Both the position numbers and the translations under genes were made by a program. This document shows, piece by piece, positions 1-9,680 of a stretch of 64,000 nt of DNA. Within the stretch, counting starts at the first letter, position 1. Each line of letters starts with the position of its first letter. The DNA lies in assembly GCA_047623825.1 (NCBI GenBank), contig JBLHOS010000004.1, positions 9,097 through 73,096 of the forward strand, read 5' to 3'. Origin of the DNA: JBLHOS01 sp047623825. Lineage in GTDB: Bacteria > Pseudomonadota > Alphaproteobacteria > Rhodobacterales > Rhodobacteraceae. The notes beneath the pieces were generated by a model, which saw only the letters and a program-made list of their open reading frames with translations, had not been told where the DNA came from and searched no databases.

Positions 1-804
1 TTTTACGGCCCCTATGACGCCCAGGACCTATTTCGCGAACACCAAGACGAAATGGGCATCGAGATGGTCGATTTCAAACACATGGTCTATGTGCAAGACC
101 GCGCGCAATATGAACCCGCCGATGAAATTGCCGAAGGCGTTACCGTCCTCAACATTTCCGGCACTGAGCTGCGCCGCCGCCTGTCCGAAGGCCTAGAGAT
201 CCCCGAATGGTTCTCATTCCCTGCGGTTGTGAATGAGTTGCGCCGCACCCGTCCACCACGTGCGCAGCAGGGCTTTACGGTGTTGTTCACTGGCCTGTCA
301 GGGTCTGGAAAATCAACCATTGCCAACGCAATGATGGTTAAGCTTATGGAGATGGGCGGTCGCCCGGTGACATTGCTGGACGGCGACGTGGTGCGCAAAC
401 ATCTGTCGTCTGAGCTTGGGTTCTCAAAAGAGCATCGGGATATCAATATCCGTCGCATCGGCTATGTCGCGTCTGAGATTACCAAAAACGGCGGAATCGC
501 CATCTGCGCGCCAATTGCACCTTATACTGCAACCCGCCGTTCTGTTCGCGAGATGGTTGAAGCGTTCGGCGCGTTTGTTGAGGTGCATGTCGCAACCTCC
601 CTAGAGGAGTGTGAGCGTCGAGATCGCAAAGGCCTTTATAAATTGGCCCGTGAAGGCAAAATCAAGGAATTCACTGGGATTTCAGATCCTTATGAAGAGC
701 CTACCAATGCCGAACTGGTCGTCGACACCGAAGGTACTGACGTTGATTACTGCGCTCAGCAGGTCTTGCTGAAGCTTGAAGGCATGGGCCTGATCGGCGC
801 TTGA
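1..804 (+). CDS. Bifunctional ATP sulfurylase/APS kinase, C-terminal part (cut by window start)
   Basis: The reading frame is open from base 1, so the gene starts outside the window. About 267 C-terminal residues are visible. The first ~75 resemble the end of an ATP sulfurylase domain (ISGTELRRRL then a PEWFSFP stretch). The rest is an adenylylsulfate kinase domain with a Walker A loop GLSGSGKST (about bases 289-315), a DGDVVR motif and the FTGISDPYE segment. Sat-CysC fusions make APS from sulfate and ATP, then PAPS by phosphorylating APS; both steps are cytosolic. The converging gene ends 40 bases downstream. Assignment of the kinase half is very safe. Which assimilation or sulfation pathway it feeds cannot be seen here because its operon partners lie upstream. 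Confidence 0.93.
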   Translation, partial: FYGPYDAQDLFREHQDEMGIEMVDFKHMVYVQDRAQYEPADEIAEGVTVLNISGTELRRRLSEGLEIPEWFSFPAVVNELRRTRPPRAQQGFTVLFTGLSGSGKSTIANAMMVKLMEMGGRPVTLLDGDVVRKHLSSELGFSKEHRDINIRRIGYVASEITKNGGIAICAPIAPYTATRRSVREMVEAFGAFVEVHVATSLEECERRDRKGLYKLAREGKIKEFTGISDPYEEPTNAELVVDTEGTDVDYCAQQVLLKLEGMGLIGA

Positions 805-844
805 TAACGACGTGCGGGGTGGTCATTGGTGCCGCCCTGCACGC

Positions 845-1711
845 CTAAAGACTAGCCAACAATGTTTCCGCTGCCCGTCTCTCAAGATTGGAGTATTTAG
901 CAGCCGCAGGCTGGATCGCTTGCAACTTCGGCAGACGTGTCAGGTAATCGGCCTCATCGGCTGATAAGATCGCCTCTTGGATTTGCTCAGCCGTTTTACA
1001 GATAATCATCGCCTCAGCGTCAAGAAAATCACCGATATTTGGGCACCCCCAATAGATCGGTATGGTTCCACACAAAACTGCATCGATCAGTTTCTCGGAA
1101 AAGTAGTTCTTCTCTCGAACATTCTCGATCACGACGGAATACCGAAATGGAGCAAGGCCATCGCTTTTGCGCTCAAACGGCTGATAGCCACGCCCCAACA
1201 CAGCAACGTCTACGTTGTTCTGCCGGCTCCAATCCACAATCTGGTGCCGCAAAAGATGCCCCGGAAAATCGCGTTTGTCGGATGCGATCAATGAGATATT
1301 TTCAGATTTTTGCGCCACCAAGTCCTGCCAATCAGGCACCCAACTCGTGCCAAACGGAAGATAAAGCCCGTTGGGATACTTGGCCAGATAGTCGGTGTTG
1401 AAACTGAAAACCCGAAAAAACCGCCGGTGACTGAAACGCAGCATCCGCAGATGCCGCTGATGCACTGCAGTCGGTTCCACCACCATCATCGAGACCTGTG
1501 CAGGTGTCCAAGTATGGCGCACAAAATGTGCCTTGTTTTTGGGGTAGATGATCAGATGATCTTGATCGGTTAAATCGCGTACCGTTCCACCAATTAAACG
1601 ATCCGGGCAGCCAAGTGGCCACCCAAGTGCGTCCAGTTTTCGCTCTGCGCTCTCACGGCCAATTTTGCTTCCGTAAGGAAGAACAGCGATAGCTGGATCG
1701 GTACTGGCCAT
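845..1711 (-). CDS. GT10 (fucosyltransferase)-like glycosyltransferase
   Basis: 288 residues from an ATG at 1711 that has AAGGACC about 6 bases upstream; a longer frame to 1807 would overlap the next gene and lacks a better ribosome site. Residues ~191-222 carry the hallmark of family 10 glycosyltransferases: YSVVIEN, then FSEKLIDAVLCGTIPIYWG, followed by NIGDFLD. In known members this part binds the nucleotide sugar (GDP-fucose). No signal peptide or membrane span is visible, so it is probably a cytosolic or membrane-peripheral enzyme of surface-glycan synthesis. The N-terminal half is divergent, so donor and acceptor are unknown. No other polysaccharide genes lie within the window, so it appears to be a stand-alone glycosyltransferase. 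Confidence 0.75.
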   Translation of the reverse strand: MASTDPAIAVLPYGSKIGRESAERKLDALGWPLGCPDRLIGGTVRDLTDQDHLIIYPKNKAHFVRHTWTPAQVSMMVVEPTAVHQRHLRMLRFSHRRFFRVFSFNTDYLAKYPNGLYLPFGTSWVPDWQDLVAQKSENISLIASDKRDFPGHLLRHQIVDWSRQNNVDVAVLGRGYQPFERKSDGLAPFRYSVVIENVREKNYFSEKLIDAVLCGTIPIYWGCPNIGDFLDAEAMIICKTAEQIQEAILSADEADYLTRLPKLQAIQPAAAKYSNLERRAAETLLASL

Positions 1712-1796
1712 GACAAGGTCCTTTTGCCAGTTCGCTATACGGATCCGCCGATTAGCGCAATTCCTGACATACAATCGGTCAAGAAAGTGCTGTGAT

Positions 1797-2027
1797 CTAG
1801 TGCACACTCATCGGCGAAAAATCGTTCTCTCTGGCCAACATGAACGCCAGCTTTCGATTGTGGACCAGCGCAAGCGGCTCCCCATCTTCATTGCTAACCG
1901 CAAACAGCGTATCCATGCCCTCTGCCTGTTCCTGCACATCCTCTGGCAGATCGGCTACGCGAACCTCTCGGATATACGCGATGGCCGGGCCTTTATGCTC
2001 GGCAACAAGTTTGTTTTCTTCAATCAT
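1797..2027 (-). CDS. DUF1150 family protein
   Basis: 76 residues, acidic, without signal or membrane segments. It contains the AIAYIREVRVADLP and LFAVSNEDGEPLALVHNRKLAF stretches typical of the DUF1150 family of alphaproteobacteria. It begins one base after the stop codon of the Hsp20 gene, so the two are surely translated from one heat-inducible message. The family has no settled function; its constant place behind a small heat-shock protein suggests an accessory role in protein quality control, which is inference only. Confidence 0.8.
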   Translation of the reverse strand: MIEENKLVAEHKGPAIAYIREVRVADLPEDVQEQAEGMDTLFAVSNEDGEPLALVHNRKLAFMLARENDFSPMSVH

Positions 2028-2028
2028 C

Positions 2029-2448
2029 TCATTTGCCTCCGGTCTTGATTTCTATTGTTTGAACAATTGTATCTGGCGTTGAACGGCGCAACTCAACGTG
2101 CAGCAATCCATGCTCCATCTCAGCACCACTCACCTCAACCCCGTCGGCCAACACGAAACTGCGCTGAAACTGCCGGGCCGCGATGCCGCGGTGCAAAAAA
2201 ATACGGGCATCTGCCTCATCGCTTTGTCGCCCGCGAACCACCAACTGGCGATTTTCAAGCGTAATTGACAAATCATCCTCGGCAAACCCAGCGACAGCTA
2301 GGGTAATGCAATACGCATGATCACCCTTTTGCTCGATATTATACGGCGGGTAGCCGTCATTTCCGGATTTGGCGGTGCGTTCCACCAGCCGTTCCAGTTG
2401 ATCAAATCCCAACAAGAAAGGGTGTGATCCAAGAGTAAGTTTCGTCAT
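2029..2448 (-). CDS. Hsp20/alpha-crystallin family small heat-shock protein
   Basis: 139 residues from the ATG at 2448, which lies 10 bases after AAGGA; a GTG at 2457 is possible but sits only one base from that site. The alpha-crystallin domain spans roughly residues 30-125, with PYNIEQ, ITLAVAGFAEDDLSI and a final GLLHVELRR strand. Such proteins hold unfolding proteins in a refoldable state without ATP and form oligomers in the cytosol. It is the first gene of a two-gene unit with DUF1150. An RpoH-like promoter lies about 70 bases upstream. Related to IbpA of other bacteria. Confidence 0.93.
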   Translation of the reverse strand: MTKLTLGSHPFLLGFDQLERLVERTAKSGNDGYPPYNIEQKGDHAYCITLAVAGFAEDDLSITLENRQLVVRGRQSDEADARIFLHRGIAARQFQRSFVLADGVEVSGAEMEHGLLHVELRRSTPDTIVQTIEIKTGGK

Positions 2449-2519
2449 TTCAGGCACATCCTTACGTCAAAGCGATCTGCAATCTGCAGGTCCCACACTT
2501 GGCGACCCACGTTTTAGAA

Positions 2520-2548
2520 ATATGGGACCTCCTTCAACGACCTGCAAG
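2520..2548 (-). promoter_or_regulatory. Putative RpoH (sigma-32) promoter of hsp20-DUF1150
   Basis: On the minus strand the bases read CTTGCAG, 14 bases, then TCCCATAT. This closely matches the heat-shock sigma consensus CTTGAAA-N(11-17)-CCCCATNT. Transcription would start near 2512, leaving a leader of about 65 bases before the hsp20 start. I saw no convincing ROSE-type anti-Shine-Dalgarno hairpin in that leader. Position, consensus and downstream gene agree; no start-site data were available. Confidence 0.65.
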
Positions 2549-2626
2549 GGTAAGGATGCTTTGCGGTTCAGGCATTTAGAGGTATCTTAACCCTTCGCCC
2601 TTTCCGACTCATCCCCGAGGCTCTTG

Positions 2627-2845
2627 ATGAACGCACCCACCGAGATGAACCACGAAGACGTCCAGCGTGTCAGGCTGGAGGTTTTGAGGCGCGAGCACAA
2701 TGACCTAGATCATGCGATTGCAGCGTTGCATGAAAACAGCATGCCCGACCAGTTGATGCTGCGTCGGTTAAAAAAGCAAAAACTGGCCCTGAAAGACCGG
2801 ATTGCGCGGATCTATGATGAGCTGACCCCAGACATCATTGCGTAA
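2627..2845 (+). CDS. DUF465 (YdcH-like) small protein
   Basis: 72 residues from ATG 2627, with CGAGG six bases upstream; the preceding TTG codon at 2624 is a weaker start. The protein is almost all charged helix, including LRREHNDLDHAIAAL and RRLKKQKLALKDRIARI, which is the DUF465/YdcH pattern: a short helical hairpin that probably dimerises. No enzymatic motif. Function is unknown in the family. It lies upstream of purE on the same strand with 57 bases between them. Confidence 0.75.
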   Translation: MNAPTEMNHEDVQRVRLEVLRREHNDLDHAIAALHENSMPDQLMLRRLKKQKLALKDRIARIYDELTPDIIA

Positions 2846-2902
2846 GCGCGCCGCGCAGTTATAGTGCCGCCTCTTTTGACCGACTTGGGAAAGATCATTG
2901 AT

Positions 2903-3391
2903 ATGCCAGACATTCAGGTCGGGATCATTATGGGCAGTCAGTCCGACTGGCCTACCATGGTTGAGGCGGCGGCTATTTTAGACAGTTTGGGCATTGCCTA
3001 TGAGGCTCGCATCGTCTCAGCGCACCGCACACCTGACAGATTGTGGGAGTACGGCAAAACTGCTGTCGACCGCGGTTTGCAGGTGATCATCGCAGGGGCC
3101 GGCGGGGCCGCCCATCTTCCCGGCATGATGGCGTCAAAAACCCGGGTGCCCGTCATCGGTGTCCCAGTTCAGACTAACGCACTTTCTGGCGTCGACAGCC
3201 TTTATTCCATCGTGCAAATGCCGCGTGGTTTCCCAGTGGCTACCATGGCGATCGGGTCAGCGGGTGCCGCAAATGCCGGGTTGATGGCCGCGGGCATTCT
3301 GGCCTTACAGGATGCGGCTTTGGCAGCCCGGCTTGATCAGTGGCGCGCCGATCTGTCGGCCTCAATCCCTGAAAGCCCGCTTGATGATTAA
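2903..3391 (+). CDS. purE: N5-carboxyaminoimidazole ribonucleotide mutase, PurE class I
   Basis: 162 residues from ATG 2903 (an upstream start would add an unconserved leader). It shows GIIMGSQSDWPTM near the N terminus, the active-site SAHRTPDRL and the glycine-rich AGAGGAAHLPGM loop, all class I PurE signatures. It moves the carboxyl group of N5-CAIR to C4, making CAIR in de novo purine synthesis. The gene overlaps purK by 8 bases, so the two are translationally coupled, and PurK makes its substrate. Length is standard for bacterial PurE (about 160-170). Confidence 0.96.
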   Translation: MPDIQVGIIMGSQSDWPTMVEAAAILDSLGIAYEARIVSAHRTPDRLWEYGKTAVDRGLQVIIAGAGGAAHLPGMMASKTRVPVIGVPVQTNALSGVDSLYSIVQMPRGFPVATMAIGSAGAANAGLMAAGILALQDAALAARLDQWRADLSASIPESPLDD

Positions 3392-4454
3392 CCCTTTGCC
3401 GCTTGGCAGCACCATAGGCATCTTTGGCGGGGGACAACTGGGTCGCATGCTGTCTGTCGCCGCCTCACGTCTGGGCTACAGAACCCACATATTTGAGCCA
3501 GGCGCTGCACCTGCCGCCGATGTGGCCCACGCGCTGACCACTGCCGCTTACGGCGATCTTGACGCGTTGCGCGCCTTTGCCGCCTCGGTCGATGTCCTGA
3601 CCTTTGAATTTGAGAATATCCCTGCGGCAGCCCTTGAATTTCTGGCTGCCGACACGCCGCTTTTTCCGCCGCGTCAGGCGTTGGAGATCAGCCAGGACCG
3701 ACTGACAGAAAAGGCCTTCCTGCGTGATCTAGGGCTGCAAACAGCCCCTTTCGCAAACGTGTCTAGTCCTGATGATCTGGCCGCAGCCCTTGCTATAACC
3801 GGAACACCCGCCATCCTGAAAACCCGCCGGATGGGATATGACGGTAAAGGTCAGGTCAAGATTATGACCCCTGATCAGGCTCAGGACGCCATGGCCAGCA
3901 TGGCTGGCGCACCTGCGATCCTCGAGGGGTTTGTCGCATTTGAACGTGAAATTTCAGTCATTGCCGCCCGCGGCCAAGACGGCGCCATCGCCTGCTTTGA
4001 CCCCGGCGAAAACGTACACAAAGACGGGATCCTCGCGACTACAACCGTGCCTGCCCGCTTGCCACCAAGCCTGCGCAGCGACGCTGCACTTCTGGCCGCC
4101 CGCATCCTCAACGCGCTGGATTATGTTGGCGTTTTGGGGGTTGAGTTGTTTGTGACCCCCGGCGCCCTTATCGTGAATGAGATTGCCCCAAGGGTGCACA
4201 ATTCGGGTCATTGGACCCAAGGCGGCTGCGCCGTTGACCAGTTTGAGCAGCATATTCGCGCGATCACTGGCTGGCCCTTGGGTGACGGGACCCGCCACGC
4301 CAATGTTGTCATGGAAAATCTGATCGGCGATGATATCACCCGCCTGCCAGATCTGGCCAAGGCCCCCAATACCCAAATCCATCTCTACGGAAAGTCAGAG
4401 ATCCGTCCAGGCCGAAAAATGGGCCATATCAACGTCTTGACCGGCACCTCTTAG
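3384..4454 (+). CDS. purK: N5-carboxyaminoimidazole ribonucleotide synthase
   Basis: 356 residues from the ATG inside the purE end (the start shares bases with the purE stop). The ATP-grasp fold begins with GIFGGGQLGRML and continues with the LTFEFENIP, KTRRMGYDGKGQ and EIAPRVHNSGHWT motifs typical of PurK. It carboxylates AIR with bicarbonate and ATP to give N5-CAIR, which PurE then rearranges. Length matches the family (350-390). It is the last gene of the purEK unit; the next gene converges from the other strand. Confidence 0.96.
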   Translation: MINPLPLGSTIGIFGGGQLGRMLSVAASRLGYRTHIFEPGAAPAADVAHALTTAAYGDLDALRAFAASVDVLTFEFENIPAAALEFLAADTPLFPPRQALEISQDRLTEKAFLRDLGLQTAPFANVSSPDDLAAALAITGTPAILKTRRMGYDGKGQVKIMTPDQAQDAMASMAGAPAILEGFVAFEREISVIAARGQDGAIACFDPGENVHKDGILATTTVPARLPPSLRSDAALLAARILNALDYVGVLGVELFVTPGALIVNEIAPRVHNSGHWTQGGCAVDQFEQHIRAITGWPLGDGTRHANVVMENLIGDDITRLPDLAKAPNTQIHLYGKSEIRPGRKMGHINVLTGTS

Positions 4455-4479
4455 AGACTCAAACGTGCCACTTTATGTG

Positions 4480-4493
4480 TAAAAATATCCCCG
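4480..4493 (+). repeat. 14-base motif TAAAAATATCCCCG, copy 1
   Basis: The same 14 bases occur again at 49060-49073, in both cases on the plus strand downstream of the stop codon of a plus-strand gene (purK here, argD there). No hairpin is obvious at this copy. It may be a dispersed intergenic element common in this genome; two copies cannot prove that. Confidence 0.4.
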
Positions 4494-4542
4494 CCGTAGG
4501 TATCTTTTCCCCACAGAAAAACTAAGCCAAGGCCTAAAAATT

Positions 4543-5268
4543 TCAGTCTACCAAACCCTCAATCAGGTCAATAAAATCCATCTCGTGATCAAACGCACCA
4601 GTCTCCAAAAAGATCAGCACTTCGGCAATCACCAGCGGGTTATTCATCATGAAAGTATGGGTTACAGGCAACACTAGGTGGTCATCCATACCCGAAACGC
4701 GTGTCCGTTCAACGGCGACTTTTCCGTCATCTGGTCCCTCGATCAGGGCGGAATAAACCGGGTTCAAGCTACGATTGCCTGCAATGATCCCCAACTCAAA
4801 ATCCACATCCGGCAGACGGTTCGGCAGATCCTCAGGATCCGTGCCCAATTGCATACCTGCGGGACCATTGATCCATTCAAACGGCTCTAATGGCCCCAAA
4901 AGATCGACCAGTTCCGATCCACCATTCGGCGGGGCCAACATCACGACACGTCCCAAATAGGTCGGCCGATGTTCAGCCAGCCAATACCGTACCAGAATCC
5001 CGCCCATGGAATGAGTGACAAAATGCACGGTTTGTTGCCCGCAACGCGCCACAGCGGGTGCGATCACCGCTTCTGCCAGTACGGCAATAGACGCATCAGT
5101 CGATGGGTAAGACCGATTTATCGCGTGGTAGCCGGAGGCTTCCAACGCCTCTTCTAGAACAGTAAGAGACGCGGCACCTCGGCCCAGCCCATGCAATAAG
5201 ATCACGCAATCCGCGCGAGCAGAACCTGCGCTGAAAAGCAGAGCAAACAGAAGAGTGAAGCGTGTCAT
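4543..5268 (-). CDS. Secreted alpha/beta-hydrolase, lipase-like
   Basis: 241 residues. The first ~19 form a signal peptide (MTRFTLLFALLFSAGSARA, cleavage before DCVILL). The mature part opens with the oxyanion segment VILLHGLGRG, and the nucleophile elbow is VTHSMGGILVRYW, with Ser between His and Met (pattern T-H-S-M-G-G). The NPLVIAEVLIFLETG stretch closes the fold. This is the arrangement of triacylglycerol lipase/PGAP1-like hydrolases acting in the periplasm or outside the cell. Substrate unknown. It converges on purK and is 99 bases from the divergent Nudix gene. No strong ribosome site is seen before the ATG. Confidence 0.75.
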   Translation of the reverse strand: MTRFTLLFALLFSAGSARADCVILLHGLGRGAASLTVLEEALEASGYHAINRSYPSTDASIAVLAEAVIAPAVARCGQQTVHFVTHSMGGILVRYWLAEHRPTYLGRVVMLAPPNGGSELVDLLGPLEPFEWINGPAGMQLGTDPEDLPNRLPDVDFELGIIAGNRSLNPVYSALIEGPDDGKVAVERTRVSGMDDHLVLPVTHTFMMNNPLVIAEVLIFLETGAFDHEMDFIDLIEGLVD

Positions 5269-5367
5269 TTTTGAAATCTAAGCCCTTTTCCGCGATATCA
5301 CGAGAGGCAAGGCAACAATAGCACAACGTCGCTTGCAATTACTGGATCATAAAGGCAGCGTCAGCGC

Positions 5368-5808
5368 ATGGCATCCCCTCGTTTGGCCGTTCGTGGCCTC
5401 CTCTTAATCGATAACAAATTGCTCTTAGTGAATGCTTGGCCAGGTGGTCGGGGGGATCTTTGGTGCGCGCCCGGCGGCGGGGTCAATCGCGGCGCCAGCC
5501 TGCATGATAATCTAATCCGTGAGATGTACGAGGAGACAGGACTAAACGTTTCGGTCGGCGATCCGTGCCTTTTGAATGAGTTTCACGACCCCAAAGGGAC
5601 GTTTCATCAGGTCGATATCTATTTTCGCTGTACTGTCGTCTCAGGTACGCTTGACCCCGCATGGGCCGATCCAGAGGGGGTTGTTATCAATCGCCGCTTG
5701 GTCACAAGGGCTGAGCTATCAACGCTTAAAGCCAAACCCGATAGTTTGGGGGACGCCGCGTGGGGTACCAGCCTGCTTTATGATCCACTAGAGCCGATTT
5801 TGCGTTGA
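5368..5808 (+). CDS. Nudix hydrolase
   Basis: 146 residues. The Nudix box lies at about residues 37-59, ending in REMYEETGL, so the metal-binding REuxEExGu core is intact. The first glutamate of the canonical box (Gx5E) is replaced by alanine at residue 43, giving a GAS in place of the usual GES. Nudix enzymes hydrolyse nucleoside diphosphates linked to another moiety; the substrate cannot be told from sequence. The last 31 bases overlap the 3' end of the converging EamA transporter gene. Confidence 0.85.
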   Translation: MASPRLAVRGLLLIDNKLLLVNAWPGGRGDLWCAPGGGVNRGASLHDNLIREMYEETGLNVSVGDPCLLNEFHDPKGTFHQVDIYFRCTVVSGTLDPAWADPEGVVINRRLVTRAELSTLKAKPDSLGDAAWGTSLLYDPLEPILR

Positions 5809-6659
5809 GGGCGACCCAACCCAAATGCGATGCCCCCCAAAACCAAAACCCCAGCCCCGATCAAGCGCAAGCTGACACCCTCACCTAAGACTAAAACGCC
5901 GCCCAATGTCGCAAGGATGGGAACCGTCAGCTGGACCAATCCGCCGACAGAGGCACCAAGTTTTGGCAAAACCGCATACCACAGTGCATATCCCAACCCC
6001 GACGTCACGGCGCCTGAAATGATCGCCAATATCGCCCCACGTAGTGTTGGCATCACGGCATCAGGTGCAAATGGCAACAGCCACGCAACAACAAAGCACA
6101 CCGGAACCGCCAGCACAAAATTTGCCGCCGTTTCCGTCAGTGGATCTTTGGCCGCCCGTCCCGCCAATGAATATACCCCCCAACCAAACGCCGCTAATCC
6201 CATCGCACCCGCTTGGATCAAAGGCACGGTTTGTGCGCCGCCCGGCCACATCAGCCAGCTTAGCCCCGCAAACGCAGCACCCGCCCCCAGCCAGCGGCGC
6301 GCAGGGATCAAGTCACCACCAAACACGGCACCCGCAAACATGGTAATCTGGACACCGCCAAACAGGATCAGCGCGCCCAGTCCCGCATCAAGCGACGTAT
6401 AAGCAATTGAAAATCCTAGAAGATAAAGGCTAAGCGTCAATGCCCCCAATACGCGGCGCCGACTCAACATGCGCACCAGAACTGGCACGCCGCGCCTCTG
6501 GCTCAACGCCAAAACGCTCAACGTGACGGCCCCCGCCAGAACCCGGATCAACGCAAAACTTAGCGGATCGGCGTCGCCATCGGCCACCGCCATCCGGTTC
6601 AAGATCGAATTGGCCGCAAAGGCCAACATCGTCAAAGCCGTCAAAAGGGCCAGCCGCAT
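5778..6659 (-). CDS. EamA/DMT-family transporter
   Basis: 293 residues, about ten hydrophobic segments in two EamA repeats (roughly residues 1-135 and 150-285). This is the layout of the drug/metabolite transporter superfamily of inner-membrane exporters. The ATG at 6659 is preceded by GGAAAG. The gene follows the PhnM-like gene with 32 bases between them on the same strand, so they are probably co-transcribed. The substrate is unknown: the family covers amino acids, nucleotides and small drugs. Confidence 0.85.
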   Translation of the reverse strand: MRLALLTALTMLAFAANSILNRMAVADGDADPLSFALIRVLAGAVTLSVLALSQRRGVPVLVRMLSRRRVLGALTLSLYLLGFSIAYTSLDAGLGALILFGGVQITMFAGAVFGGDLIPARRWLGAGAAFAGLSWLMWPGGAQTVPLIQAGAMGLAAFGWGVYSLAGRAAKDPLTETAANFVLAVPVCFVVAWLLPFAPDAVMPTLRGAILAIISGAVTSGLGYALWYAVLPKLGASVGGLVQLTVPILATLGGVLVLGEGVSLRLIGAGVLVLGGIAFGLGRPQRKIGSSGS

Positions 6660-6691
6660 TTGTTTCTCTTTCCGTGTTGCCGCAGGCCTGC

Positions 6692-7840
6692 CTAGGCTAG
6701 GAACCGTTCCACCAACTCACCCGATAGATGGCTGGCCTGTCCAGCCACAAACGTTCCTGCAACCCGCTTTGTTACCGCATCAAGTACAACAAGATCGGCC
6801 TGAGCCCCAACCGACAGATGCCCCCGATCGTGCCAGCCCATCGCCATCGCCGGATTGGTCGAGATCAGGTTCCACGCATCCGGCAATGGCATCACACCAT
6901 CTGCGACAAGTGTCAGCGCCGCCTGACGCAGCGAAGGATAGTGGTAATCTGAAACCAGCACATCACAATGCCCTGCCGCCAGGGCGTCACGCGCGCTCTG
7001 GTTCTTCTTATGGGACTTACCACGAACCACATTGGGCGCGCCCAAAATCACCAGATCGCCTGCGTCATGGGCCGCTGCTGTCGCTACAGATGTTTCCGGA
7101 AATTCGGCAATATCCGCCCCCATTTCGCGAAATCGAGACCGGGTCTCTGCGCTGCGATCATCATGGCTGCCCAGACGTACGCCCGCGGCCCGCAGCCGCT
7201 CGGCCATCGCGCGCAAGGGAGCTTGGATCTCGGACCTGCGCGCCGACAAATCTTGCAGCAGCTTCAGATGCGCCTCTGGTGAGCGTCCCGCCCTTAGCGC
7301 CTGCCCTGTCAGGCGTTGAGGTCGTTTGCCTGTATTCAAGGCGCCATGGGGCAGGTGATCGTTGAATACGACATAGCCGATTTGGTCGCTCAAAATCAGG
7401 GCTTCGGCACGTGCATATTCATCGATAAGATTTATCTCCAGCCGCAACTGCACTTGCATCCGACTGTGCCATTGTCGCTGCGTCCGGCTTAAAGCCTCAA
7501 CCAGTTTCTGTGCAAAATCGGGGCCACGCATCCCGCCCTCCCAACTGAAAAACTGGGCCAGAACCGCCGTGGTAATCCCGTTACAGGCCAATTCTGCATC
7601 GACTGCGGCCAGACCTTCATCCAGCTCACCGATCACACCACGGCGGGGCGCCAGATGGCGCTCAAACCCGTCACCATGCAGATCAATAATCCCCGGTAGG
7701 ACCCAAAATCCAGCTAAATCAATCTCACGGCCAGCCCCCGGCTGCGCAACACGCCCATCCACCACGGCCAAAGGTGTGGCGCACAGCCCCCCCGTTGGCC
7801 ATAGAACCTCAGCGCCGGTAATGATCAATCCGTTCAACAT
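6692..7840 (-). CDS. phnM: PhnM-type alpha-D-ribose 1-methylphosphonate 5-triphosphate diphosphatase
   Basis: 382 residues from ATG 7840. An amidohydrolase fold with the metal motif PGIIDLHGDGFERHLAPR near residue 57, then GSHDDRSAET, APNVVRGKSH and the VSDYHYPSLRQAAL segment, all features of PhnM rather than of general deacetylases. PhnM removes pyrophosphate from the C-P lyase intermediate during methylphosphonate breakdown. None of the other phn genes is in the window, so this is an orphan copy, paired with an EamA transporter. It may act on another phosphorylated metabolite. A terminator separates it from groEL upstream. Confidence 0.85.
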   Translation of the reverse strand: MLNGLIITGAEVLWPTGGLCATPLAVVDGRVAQPGAGREIDLAGFWVLPGIIDLHGDGFERHLAPRRGVIGELDEGLAAVDAELACNGITTAVLAQFFSWEGGMRGPDFAQKLVEALSRTQRQWHSRMQVQLRLEINLIDEYARAEALILSDQIGYVVFNDHLPHGALNTGKRPQRLTGQALRAGRSPEAHLKLLQDLSARRSEIQAPLRAMAERLRAAGVRLGSHDDRSAETRSRFREMGADIAEFPETSVATAAAHDAGDLVILGAPNVVRGKSHKKNQSARDALAAGHCDVLVSDYHYPSLRQAALTLVADGVMPLPDAWNLISTNPAMAMGWHDRGHLSVGAQADLVVLDAVTKRVAGTFVAGQASHLSGELVERFLA

Positions 7841-7942
7841 CCATGTCAATTGACGCAGGAATGCCCGACACTCAACCCCTTGGCCTTTTTCTTGGTCCAA
7901 ATACTCTCGCCGAAGGCGCAGCAACACTTGCCCGAAAACGCG

Positions 7943-7968
7943 AAAAGGGGCCGCAAATGCGACCCCTT
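7943..7968 (-). terminator. Intrinsic terminator of groESL
   Basis: On the minus strand: GGGGTCGC, loop ATTT, GCGGCCCC, then TTTT. The stem is eight pairs including one G-T. It begins about 30 bases after the groEL stop codon and precedes the phnM start, so it should isolate the chaperonin operon. Confidence 0.8.
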
Positions 7969-7997
7969 CCCAAGTTTGTTAATGTAGGCCTTTTGGC

Positions 7998-9638
<1,641 letters not shown>

Positions 9639-9680
9639 GATATGCTCCTATATCTAAAGAATTTCGGGGGTCAGCGTCTT

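Noticed and set aside
2449..2519. ROSE-type RNA thermometer before hsp20
   Set aside because: The leader contains a CTGCAG-based inverted repeat, but no clear anti-Shine-Dalgarno pairing was found by eye.
6469..7365. 298-codon plus-strand open frame opposite the EamA and phnM genes
   Set aside because: It lies antisense to two genes with clear families, is rich in Pro, Arg and Ser as expected of a mirror frame, and shows no motif.
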